From the NCBI RefSeq assembly GCF_900155985.1, contig NZ_FTMA01000001.1, forward strand, positions 744,001 to 808,000: a stretch of 64,000 nt of DNA, in the 5' to 3' direction. The position numbers and the translations under genes are program-made. The stretch comes from Maribacter ulvicola. Its GTDB lineage: Bacteria > Bacteroidota > Bacteroidia > Flavobacteriales > Flavobacteriaceae. The notes under the pieces are model-generated. The model had not been told where the DNA came from, made no database searches, and worked only from the letters and a program-made list of their open reading frames with translations. Of the stretch, positions 27,633 to 34,394 are shown in pieces. Position 1 is the first letter of the stretch. The number at the start of each line of letters is the position of its first letter.

Positions 27633-27738
27633 AGTGATATGATTATTCCTATGCAATCTAGACGAACCAGGGTAAGTAACGTTACAGTTTTAGAAACTGT
27701 TTTGAACGTTTTACAAAATATTTAACAGAGTTGCTCAT

Positions 27739-27888
27739 TTAGTGACAACCACAATCATTCTTACCACAAGCTTTTGAATTACTCTTTTTACTGGACCAAA
27801 TGGATTTTGGAATTAAAAATTTATTCACTAGATAACCTACTGAAATAGCCAAAGTAATGTACACCAAAATGTGTTGTATAATATCCAT
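27739..27888 (-). CDS. FeoB-associated Cys-rich membrane peptide
   Basis: 49-aa peptide read from the ATG at 27886-27888, beginning MDIIQHILVYITLAISVGYL. One transmembrane helix (about 4-22) is followed by a basic stretch (KSIWSSKKSNSK) and a Cys/His tail CGKNDCGCH, the layout of the FeoB_associated family. It starts 2 bp after the feoB stop on the same strand, which fixes the operon feoA-feoB-this gene. The Cys cluster is thought to bind iron or assist FeoB at the inner membrane; its precise role is not established. Confidence 0.88.
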   Translation of the reverse strand: MDIIQHILVYITLAISVGYLVNKFLIPKSIWSSKKSNSKACGKNDCGCH

Positions 27889-27890
27889 AT

Positions 27891-30077
27891 CTATTTTAAT
27901 GATTGGTAAGCAACTAAAGCTACAATATACGCAAAAAGACTCATGAATACTAGTTGACTAGCCGGCCATTTCCATGAATTGGTCTCTCTTTTTACTACGG
28001 CCAAGGTGCTCATGCATTGCATGGCAAAAGCATAGAACAATAGTAGTGAAATACCTGAAGCCAAATTAAACAAGGGCTTTTTAGTTCTAGGATTTATTTC
28101 TGCTGCCATTCTGTTTTTTATAGTTTCTTCCTCATCATTACCAACACTATAAATGGTGGCAAGTGTACCTACGAATACCTCGCGTGCGGCAAATGAAGTA
28201 AGTACTGCAATACCAATTTTCCAATCATAACCCAATGGTCTAACTATGGGTTCTATTGCTTTACCCATATAACCCATATAGGAATGTTCTAATTTATATC
28301 CGGCTATTTCTTGTGCTAAGGCACGTTCTTCTAATTCTTTTTGTTTATTTGAGATGTCTTGGTCGTTAATACTCAATTCATCTTGATGGGTCTCAAAATA
28401 AATTTCACTACTAGCACTAAAACCATTTTCCTCCACTCTATTGGTTACAATGGTTTCTGCATTTTTGAACTCATCAGAAAATCCGTTAGAACCTAAAAAC
28501 CAAAGTACAATAGAGATGGCAAGGATAATTTTACCGGCACCAAAAACAAAACTTTTGGTCTTTTCAAGAACGGTAAAGCCAACATTTTTAAGTAATGGCA
28601 ACTTGTAATTTGGCATCTCTACCACAAAGAAAGATTTGCTCTTAATCTTTAAAATTTTGTTTAATATTACAGCGGATAGGATAGCTGCTGCAAAACCCAT
28701 GAGGTATAAAGACATTAGTGTCAGTGCCTTATAGCTTAGTCCTAGAAAACTACCTTCAGGTATCACTAGTGCAATAATAATTAGATAGACCGGTAATCTT
28801 GCAGAACAGGTGGTGAACGGGGTAACCAGAATTGTAATTAATCTTTCTTTCCAGTTTTCAATAGTTCTAGTGGCCATTACCGCAGGTATAGCGCAAGCGG
28901 TACCAGAAATTAAAGGAACAACACTTTTACCACTTAACCCGAACGGTCTCATGATTCTATCCATTAAGAATACAACTCTGCTCATATAGCCTGTTTCTTC
29001 CAGTAGCGCTATAAACAGGAACAAAAATGCTATTTGAGGTATGAATATGACAATACCGCCAATACCGGCTAAAATTCCTTCGGCAATCAGGTTAGTAAAT
29101 ACCCCGGGTGGTAAGGTGTTTTTTATCCACTCTGTGGCAGAAGCAAAGAACCCGTCTATTACATCCATTGGGTACTCACTCCACCCATAAATGGCTTGAA
29201 AAATAGTGAGTAGTATTAAAAAGAAGATGACATATCCAAAAACCTTATGGGTCAAGACTTTGTCTAAAGTGGCCCTAAATCCTTTGGCTGCATTGACATC
29301 TACTTTGTAGGTTTCTTTTAAAATACCGTTTATATACTGATAGCGTAAAATGGTTTCTTTTTGTTGAAGACGCTTAAGCTCAGATTTTGATTTGGTAGTA
29401 AAAGAAGAGGTGTCTTTGGTAACCGTCTTTTCTAACGGCATGAAATTGACATCTTGTGTAATAACCAGCCATAATTTATAAATATCTTCTTTTGGGAAAG
29501 CGTTTTTAAGACGTTTAAAATATTCAGGGGCAATAACAGAAGTATCAATATTCTGTGTTTTTGAAAGATTTTTATAATCTGCAATTAATTCTCTTAATCG
29601 CTCAATACCCGTTTCTTTACGGGTACTGACCAATGCAATTTTTGAGTTTAATTTTTTTTCTAATAATTCAATGTCAATCGTTATCCCTTTTCTAGACATA
29701 CGATCCGCCATATTTATAACCAGTATGGTAGGGATCTTTAAATCTTTTATTTGTGTAAAAAGGAGAAGATTTCTTTTAAGATTTTCTACATCAGAAACAA
29801 CAATGGCTACATCTGGGTGGTCCTTGTCATTTTTATTCAAAAGAAGTTCAACTGCTACACTTTCATCTAAAGAAGTAGTGTTTAGGCTATAGGTGCCCGG
29901 TAAATCTAAAATGTGTGCTTTTACACCACGGGGAAGCTTACAGATACCTTCCTTTTTCTCAACAGTTATACCGGGGTAGTTACCTACTTTTTGGTTTAAT
30001 CCTGTTAATTGATTAAAAACCGATGTTTTACCGGTATTGGGGTTGCCTATTAGGGCAACATTGATTTGTTTGCTCAT
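27891..30077 (-). CDS. feoB: ferrous iron transporter FeoB
   Basis: 728-aa Fe(II) importer of the inner membrane. The N-terminal GTPase domain shows G1 GNPNTGKTSVFNQLTG (11-26), G3 LDLPGTYSL and the G4-type sequence VINMAD (about 121-126). A GDI-like helical region follows, then the permease with two Gate repeats (LAGIGGIVIFIPQIAFLFLFI and the region around TSFAAREVFVGTLATIYS), SGTACAIPAVMATR, and a C-terminal helix pair. A soluble insert (about 535-585) is rich in Glu. Length and motifs are standard. It overlaps feoA by 4 bp and is followed after 2 bp by the Cys-rich peptide gene, a compact anaerobic/low-iron-type uptake operon. Confidence 0.96.
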   Translation of the reverse strand: MSKQINVALIGNPNTGKTSVFNQLTGLNQKVGNYPGITVEKKEGICKLPRGVKAHILDLPGTYSLNTTSLDESVAVELLLNKNDKDHPDVAIVVSDVENLKRNLLLFTQIKDLKIPTILVINMADRMSRKGITIDIELLEKKLNSKIALVSTRKETGIERLRELIADYKNLSKTQNIDTSVIAPEYFKRLKNAFPKEDIYKLWLVITQDVNFMPLEKTVTKDTSSFTTKSKSELKRLQQKETILRYQYINGILKETYKVDVNAAKGFRATLDKVLTHKVFGYVIFFLILLTIFQAIYGWSEYPMDVIDGFFASATEWIKNTLPPGVFTNLIAEGILAGIGGIVIFIPQIAFLFLFIALLEETGYMSRVVFLMDRIMRPFGLSGKSVVPLISGTACAIPAVMATRTIENWKERLITILVTPFTTCSARLPVYLIIIALVIPEGSFLGLSYKALTLMSLYLMGFAAAILSAVILNKILKIKSKSFFVVEMPNYKLPLLKNVGFTVLEKTKSFVFGAGKIILAISIVLWFLGSNGFSDEFKNAETIVTNRVEENGFSASSEIYFETHQDELSINDQDISNKQKELEERALAQEIAGYKLEHSYMGYMGKAIEPIVRPLGYDWKIGIAVLTSFAAREVFVGTLATIYSVGNDEEETIKNRMAAEINPRTKKPLFNLASGISLLLFYAFAMQCMSTLAVVKRETNSWKWPASQLVFMSLFAYIVALVAYQSLK

Positions 30078-30319
30078 ATAACAACAGTATCATCTATAAT
30101 ATCAAGTGCAATATGTAAGGCCATTTCTCTTCTAATGGCAATATGAGATCCGTTGACATTAATGTAAATTGGATCCTTTAAAGGTGCAACTTGTACAAGT
30201 TCAACTTCATTACCAGGTAGGCAACCTAGTTCTAACAACTTTATAGGTAATAAGTTTTCTGTGAATTCTTTTATTATTCCCTTCTGGCCTCTCTTTAAAT
30301 CTGCAACTGTAGTCTCCAA
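30074..30319 (-). CDS. feoA: FeoA family protein
   Basis: 81-aa cytoplasmic SH3-like protein needed for FeoB activity. The family pattern is complete: TTVADLKRGQKGIIKEF, LPIKLLELGCLPGNEVELVQ and DPIYINVNGSHIAIRREMALHI, ending in an acidic/hydrophobic tail. The stop codon overlaps the feoB start by 4 bp, so the two are translationally coupled. A TACTTTTG -7 box lies about 29 bp upstream on the same strand. Confidence 0.95.
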   Translation of the reverse strand: METTVADLKRGQKGIIKEFTENLLPIKLLELGCLPGNEVELVQVAPLKDPIYINVNGSHIAIRREMALHIALDIIDDTVVI

Positions 30320-30347
30320 TTTTTATTTAGATTCATTATAAGTAAGG

Positions 30348-30355
30348 CAAAAGTA
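30348..30355 (-). promoter_or_regulatory. feo operon promoter (-7 box)
   Basis: Minus-strand TACTTTTG (plus 30348-30355) fits TAnnTTTG, with a weak TTTA about 19 bp further upstream. The predicted leader is about 22 nt. I did not find a copy of the 22917-22936 palindrome or an obvious Fur box here. Confidence 0.45.
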
Positions 30356-30436
30356 ATGGAAATAATTCAATTAATAAATTAATACATCTTAATTCTAAAT
30401 ACCGTTTTTTTATGTAGATTTTTAGGAGTATTTGCG

Positions 30437-31111
30437 CTAGTTCTCGTGAGATTTTTTCAAAATTTCTATATCGGCTAATATTTTTTCGATATCCTCTTTT
30501 TTTGTGCCGTCGTAAAAACCTCTAATTCTTCTTTTCTCATCCACTAGAATAAAATTTTCAGTGTGGATCATGTCAAATGGTCCGCCATCGCCATCAGTCT
30601 TAACGGCTAAATAGGATTTGCGAGCCAGGTCGTAGATTTGTTTCTTGTCGCCCGTAACTAAATTCCAATTGCTATCATCGATCCCTTTTTCCAAGGCGTA
30701 TTTTTTTAATTGAGCTACTGAATCAATTTCTGGTGTTACCGAGTGTGATAATAACATGACGTCAGAGTCTTTACCAAGAGATTGTTGTAGATCCACCATA
30801 TTTTTGGTCATGATCGGGCAAATGGTAGGGCAGGTCGTAAAAAAGAAATCGGCAACGTAAATTTTACCCTTATAATGGTCTTGTGTAATATTTTCTCCAT
30901 TTTGGTTCGTTAAAGAAAAATCACCGATCGTATGGTACTTTCTAACATGCTGAATTTCTTCAGGTACCAATTCTGCATTTACCATGGCAGGCGAGTAAAC
31001 GGGTAATAGCACTACGGGCTGTAGGGCATTATAAAATAGATACATAATAACTGCTGAAATGAGCAGTAATACCAGCCCGAATAATTTATATTTAGCGAAT
31101 AAAGACCGCAT
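30437..31111 (-). CDS. SCO1/SenC family copper-binding protein
   Basis: 224-aa membrane-anchored thioredoxin-fold protein that delivers copper to the CuA site of cytochrome c oxidase, or acts as a periplasmic thiol reductase. An N-terminal helix (about 10-28) anchors it. The conserved CxxxC is FFTTCPTICPIM (C94, C98) and the copper-ligand His lies in FDMIHTENF (H183), so the metal site is intact. Length is typical. It is separated from the feo genes by about 120 bp and has its own TACCTTTG promoter box (plus 31124-31131, minus strand), so it is probably monocistronic. Confidence 0.92.
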   Translation of the reverse strand: MRSLFAKYKLFGLVLLLISAVIMYLFYNALQPVVLLPVYSPAMVNAELVPEEIQHVRKYHTIGDFSLTNQNGENITQDHYKGKIYVADFFFTTCPTICPIMTKNMVDLQQSLGKDSDVMLLSHSVTPEIDSVAQLKKYALEKGIDDSNWNLVTGDKKQIYDLARKSYLAVKTDGDGGPFDMIHTENFILVDEKRRIRGFYDGTKKEDIEKILADIEILKKSHEN

Positions 31112-31123
31112 AAGAATTTTTTA

Positions 31124-31131
31124 CAAAGGTA
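31124..31131 (-). promoter_or_regulatory. SCO gene promoter (-7 box)
   Basis: TACCTTTG on the minus strand with TTG 20 bp upstream matches the -33/-7 pattern; the expected leader is about 7-15 nt before the ATG at 31111. Confidence 0.45.
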
Positions 31132-31238
31132 CGTTAGGGGTGCATATTTTTCAAGTTAATTTACCTGGTCAGCTGATAAATTATTCATAAAATACCACAA
31201 CCTCAATGGGTTTCTTTTTTTTAGCGGTTGTAAAAATG

Positions 31239-31246
31239 TACTTTTG
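31239..31246 (+). promoter_or_regulatory. rseP promoter (-7 box)
   Basis: TACTTTTG at 31239-31246 fits TAnnTTTG. It overlaps the first codons of the longest frame (from 31244), which supports the ATG at 31274 as the true start. Confidence 0.45.
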
Positions 31247-31273
31247 TGCGATTTTAATTTTCAGGAAAAACGG

Positions 31274-32626
31274 ATGAGCCCTATTATTATAAAGACCATA
31301 CAATTTTTTTTAAGCCTTTCTATACTTATCGTTCTGCACGAGTTAGGGCATTTTATACCAGCAAAATATTTTAAAACCAGAGTAGAAAAATTCTATTTGT
31401 TCTTTGATGTAAAGTTCTCGCTTTTCAAAAAGAAAATTGGTGAAACCGAATACGGTATTGGTTGGTTGCCTTTAGGCGGATATGTAAAAATATCTGGAAT
31501 GATAGATGAGAGCATGGATAAAGAAGCCATGGCAGAAGAACCTAAGGAGTGGGAGTTTAGAAGCAAACCGGCTTGGCAACGTTTAATTATTATGTTGGGC
31601 GGGGTAACGGTAAACTTTATTTTAGCGGTAATTATTTTTATTGGTTTGGCATTTGCTTATGGAGAGCAATATGTGGCAAATGATAGTTTAAAAGATGGTA
31701 TTTGGGTAACCGATACAACATTAGGTAATGCACTTGGTGTTCAGACTGGAGATAAAATTTTGGCTGTTGATGGTAAAAGAATTGAAGCTTTGAATAGTAT
31801 AGTTCCAGAAGTGGTCTATGGAGAGCAGATTACTATTGAACGCAATGGTCAGAAAATTGAAAAGGAAATACCAGTAGATTTTATTGAGACTATTTCCAAT
31901 AATAAGGAAAACGCACGTTTTATAAGTCAAAGAAGCCCTTTTATTATTAAAGGAATTCCAGAAAACTCTCCTAATATAAATACCGGTTTTGAAAAAGGTG
32001 ATGCTTTAGTTGAAATAGAAGGAACCGCTGTTGAGTATTTAGATCAGGTAAGCCCTTTGTTAGAAGTCAATAAAGGAAAAACCGTTAATGTTGTTGTGGA
32101 GCGTAATGGTACAACATTGCCGCTACTGGCTAAAATATCTGATGAAGGTAAAGTTGGTGTGTCGTTAGGTTTTGATAGCCTGGAAGATTATGAAAAAGCA
32201 GGTTATTTTAAAGTGAAGCAATTAGATTATACATTCCTTGAATCTATACCTGCCGGATGGGATAAAGGTGTTAAGACCCTTACGGATTATATTAAGGGGA
32301 TGAAGAAGATTTTTAATCCTGATACCGGTGCATATAAAGAGGTGGGTGGTTTTGCCGCTATTGGTGGTATGTTCCCAGATACTTGGAACTGGCCACAGTT
32401 TTGGGCTACAACGGCTTTTATATCTATTATTTTGGCGTTTATGAATATTCTGCCTATTCCCGCATTGGATGGCGGACACGTCATGTTTTTACTTTATGAA
32501 ATGATTACGGGAAGAAAGCCAAGTGATAAATTTTTAGAGTACGCACAAGTTACCGGATTCTTTATTTTAATAGCGCTTTTACTGTTCGCTAACGGTAATG
32601 ATGTTTATAAATTGATATTTAAATAA
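31274..32626 (+). CDS. rseP: RIP metalloprotease RseP (site-2 protease, M50B)
   Basis: 450-aa intramembrane zinc protease that cuts membrane-bound anti-sigma factors or signal peptides. I use the ATG at 31274 (MSPIIIKTIQFFLSL). The zinc motif is LIVLHELGHFIPAKYF (H22, E23, H26) in the first helix, and the third metal ligand lies in the C-terminal NILPIPALDGGHVMF. PLGGYVKISGMIDES, two PDZ-like domains (about 130-200 and 220-290) and four helices complete the family layout. It ends about 120 bp before tRNA-Asn and shows no obvious co-transcribed partner. Confidence 0.95.
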   Translation: MSPIIIKTIQFFLSLSILIVLHELGHFIPAKYFKTRVEKFYLFFDVKFSLFKKKIGETEYGIGWLPLGGYVKISGMIDESMDKEAMAEEPKEWEFRSKPAWQRLIIMLGGVTVNFILAVIIFIGLAFAYGEQYVANDSLKDGIWVTDTTLGNALGVQTGDKILAVDGKRIEALNSIVPEVVYGEQITIERNGQKIEKEIPVDFIETISNNKENARFISQRSPFIIKGIPENSPNINTGFEKGDALVEIEGTAVEYLDQVSPLLEVNKGKTVNVVVERNGTTLPLLAKISDEGKVGVSLGFDSLEDYEKAGYFKVKQLDYTFLESIPAGWDKGVKTLTDYIKGMKKIFNPDTGAYKEVGGFAAIGGMFPDTWNWPQFWATTAFISIILAFMNILPIPALDGGHVMFLLYEMITGRKPSDKFLEYAQVTGFFILIALLLFANGNDVYKLIFK

Positions 32627-32643
32627 AAAAAATAATTTATTTG

Positions 32644-32674
32644 TTTGGCGAATTTGAAAAAACTACTATATTTG
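32644..32674 (+). promoter_or_regulatory. tRNA-Asn promoter
   Basis: TTTG (32644-32647) and TATATTTG (32667-32674) are 19 bp apart, the best Bacteroidetes-type promoter in the window. It implies a start near 32681 and a 5' leader of about 70 nt before the tRNA. Confidence 0.6.
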
Positions 32675-32749
32675 CACCCGCTTTAGGAAGCTAAAGCAAT
32701 AAAGTATTGCAAAATACAAGTCAAAAAAAGACTCTAAAATGACATAAAT

Positions 32750-32823
32750 TCCTCCTTAGCTCAGTTGGTTAGAGCATCTGACTGTTAATCAGAGGGTCCT
32801 TGGTTCGAGCCCAAGAGGGGGAG
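32750..32823 (+). tRNA. tRNA-Asn (anticodon GTT)
   Basis: A complete cloverleaf is readable. The acceptor stem is TCCTCCT (32750-32756) with AGGGGGA (32816-32822). The D arm is GCTC/GAGC. The anticodon stem is TCTGA/TCAGA with loop CTGTTAA (anticodon GTT at 32784-32786). The T arm is CTTGG/CCAAG with loop TTCGAGC, and the discriminator is G at 32823. CCA is not encoded. The abi-type gene on the opposite strand begins right after it, so this tRNA may be an integration point. Confidence 0.97.
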
Positions 32824-32832
32824 CAGATAAAG

Positions 32833-32864
32833 CCCAGCAGGTACTATACTTACTGGGTTTTTTG
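32833..32864 (+). terminator. intrinsic terminator after tRNA-Asn
   Basis: CCCAG (32833-32837) pairs with CTGGG (32853-32857), extended by partial GTA/TAC pairing, and is followed by a run of six T. Confidence 0.65.
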
Positions 32865-32943
32865 TTTGTAAGGATGTTTTTTATCCAAGAAATTATCCAA
32901 TATTTGAAATAGTAGATGTGAATCTGTGTAGTATCTTAATTTA

Positions 32944-33873
32944 TTACTTCCACAAATCTTCCGAAACCCAGTTCTTTGTGTATCCTAGTGCGCTTAAATC
33001 CACATTTGGATACTTTATGTACAATTCACTTAATTTTTCCTTAAAAGTGTTGTTGGGGTTAATTTGGTCAAGTAGGTATTTAATCATGCAAATGGAGAAA
33101 TATGTTCTGTCTTTAATATTTCTTGACGAACCATCTCTGTCATCAATTATATTAAAGTTATTAATCCATGGACCAGTAGTTTTCTTTGGTAGTTCTACTT
33201 TTATTTTAATTCTTTTATTCCATAATCTACTATGATGTGCACAAACATTCCTAATGTAGACCATTGAATGTATCCAAGTTTCAAAAACTTTTTCATTCAA
33301 GCCGAATTTGTCGGCTATTTTTCTTTTGTTTAGACCTGAATTTAGATTGCTGTATATGCGGGATAGACTGCCAAACGAACAAACTTCTAGGGTAATCCAA
33401 CTTGGCGGAAGTTCTTCTGTGTAATTATTTTTATACTCTTGCAAGAATAATTCCTTACTTCTATTAATTTCATTGAAAATTGCATTTATACAAGAGGTGT
33501 ATTCTTTAAATATTTTAAAATTATCTTTTTCGGAAAGCCAAAAAACACCTAGTTCATTTGAACATTCATAAGCGATAATTGCTCTTATTGAAACCTCTAT
33601 TTTTTCAATTTGATTAAGAATCAATAGTCGTAGTTCTCTGTCAAAGCAATAAAGTGAAAAGGCTTGATTAAACGATGAGCCATCTTTAAAAATATGACTC
33701 TTTTTCGGTTCGTTAAGTAAAGAGTACCAATATCCAGATAATCTATAATAACTTAAATTTTGGAGTAAGTGTATTGCTTTAGAGTCATCTTCAACAATTA
33801 ACCCTCGTTCCTTAAGTTTGTCTAATTGTTGTGAATAAGTAAGGGATGGTTTTTTGTAATTATTCTTGATGAT
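32944..33873 (-). CDS. Abi_2 family (AbiF/AbiD-type) abortive infection protein, HEPN RNase fold, non-canonical start
   Basis: Defence or toxin protein. Minus-strand translation is open from a TAG at about 33918 down to 32944 and shows the full Abi_2 layout: NNYKKPSLTYSQQLDKLKER, then SYYRLSGYWYSLL, IFKDGSSFNQAF, FDRELRLLILNQIEKIEVSI, and VYIRNVCAHHSRLWN near 205-219, with the HEPN motif RX4H (R208, H213). It ends SEDLWK. About 309 residues from 33873 is the usual family length. There is no ATG, GTG or TTG between the TAG and residue 84. The first TTG (33624) would remove a conserved N-terminus, so initiation probably uses ATC at 33873 or 33870, or the gene lacks a start. A structured RNA candidate with promoter and terminator lies immediately upstream. 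Family members are abortive-infection RNases; target RNA is unknown. Confidence 0.85.
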   Translation of the reverse strand: MIKNNYKKPSLTYSQQLDKLKERGLIVEDDSKAIHLLQNLSYYRLSGYWYSLLNEPKKSHIFKDGSSFNQAFSLYCFDRELRLLILNQIEKIEVSIRAIIAYECSNELGVFWLSEKDNFKIFKEYTSCINAIFNEINRSKELFLQEYKNNYTEELPPSWITLEVCSFGSLSRIYSNLNSGLNKRKIADKFGLNEKVFETWIHSMVYIRNVCAHHSRLWNKRIKIKVELPKKTTGPWINNFNIIDDRDGSSRNIKDRTYFSICMIKYLLDQINPNNTFKEKLSELYIKYPNVDLSALGYTKNWVSEDLWK

Positions 33874-33887
33874 ATTAGATTTAAAAC

Positions 33888-33940
33888 AAAAAAAACTTAC
33901 CCTGAGCGCGCTGATCTAACGAGAAGCGGGGTAAGTATGT
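33888..33940 (-). ncRNA. candidate abiF-type small RNA upstream of the Abi_2 gene
   Basis: About 53 nt on the minus strand. A TATATTTG -7 box (plus 33946-33953) places the start near 33940. ACTTACCC (plus 33929-33936) then pairs perfectly with GGGTAAGT (plus 33895-33902), enclosing an inner CGCT/AGCG stem with a 12-nt loop and a CGCTCA bulge. It is directly followed by eight T, so the RNA carries its own terminator. It ends about 15 nt before the presumed Abi start. Its position and shape recall the abiF RNA motif reported upstream of Abi_2 genes; that identity is from memory and not verified by covariance. Confidence 0.65.
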
Positions 33941-33945
33941 TACTG

Positions 33946-33953
33946 CAAATATA
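33946..33953 (-). promoter_or_regulatory. promoter of the small RNA / abi locus (-7 box)
   Basis: TATATTTG on the minus strand matches TAnnTTTG. No clear TTTG is seen at -33. The same promoter would express the Abi protein only by read-through of the terminator at 33888-33936. Confidence 0.5.
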
Positions 33954-34394
33954 TATCGTTATTACTTATGAAGATTAGAATAGTAATACGTAATATCTAT
34001 TGTTGTGTGTTATTGAATAGAGCACCCTTATAAACATGTTTATATATACAAGATTATACTTTTTAAATATAAATCAACTTTAATCCTTTTATCGTTGGTT
34101 GATATTATAGATTTTCCGTCAAACGACTATATCTATCTAGTGTCTTGCCTTCAACAAATGAACCATTTCTCATATCTTATTTATTTAATCTCATTCATAA
34201 CCTCAACCTGACCACCTCCCATGATTTAGGTGCCGGTCATAACTAGAGAATGTGAACTATTGACCTCCTTCCGTATTTACATTGAATTAACCAAGTATGG
34301 TACTATCTTACCTACAATTCGGTAAAAAATTGACTATTACGTAAAGAATATGCAAATTTAGATAGCGTATAATGTAAATTTAAATTTTTCTAGC
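33954..34394. other. non-coding region between the abi locus and the M1 peptidase gene
   Basis: About 440 bp, very AT-rich in its first half, with no plausible gene on either strand, no repeat array and no recognisable insertion-sequence end. I see no good TAnnTTTG box before the peptidase gene at 34395. Confidence 0.6.

Noticed and set aside
27684-27700. ACAGTTT-TAG-AAACTGT inverted repeat below the feo operon
   Set aside because: 7-bp arms are expected a few times by chance; no T tract follows on the feo-transcribed strand, so it is not a clear terminator, and no regulator is linked.
32944-33624. Abi protein beginning at the TTG at 33624 (226 aa)
   Set aside because: The upstream 83 codons in the same frame carry the conserved Abi_2 N-terminus, so this start would give a truncated protein.
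33887-33902. Eight-T run as a phase-variation tract for the Abi gene
   Set aside because: Shifting the frame at the T run does not join the gene to any upstream ATG; the tract is better explained as the tail of an intrinsic terminator.
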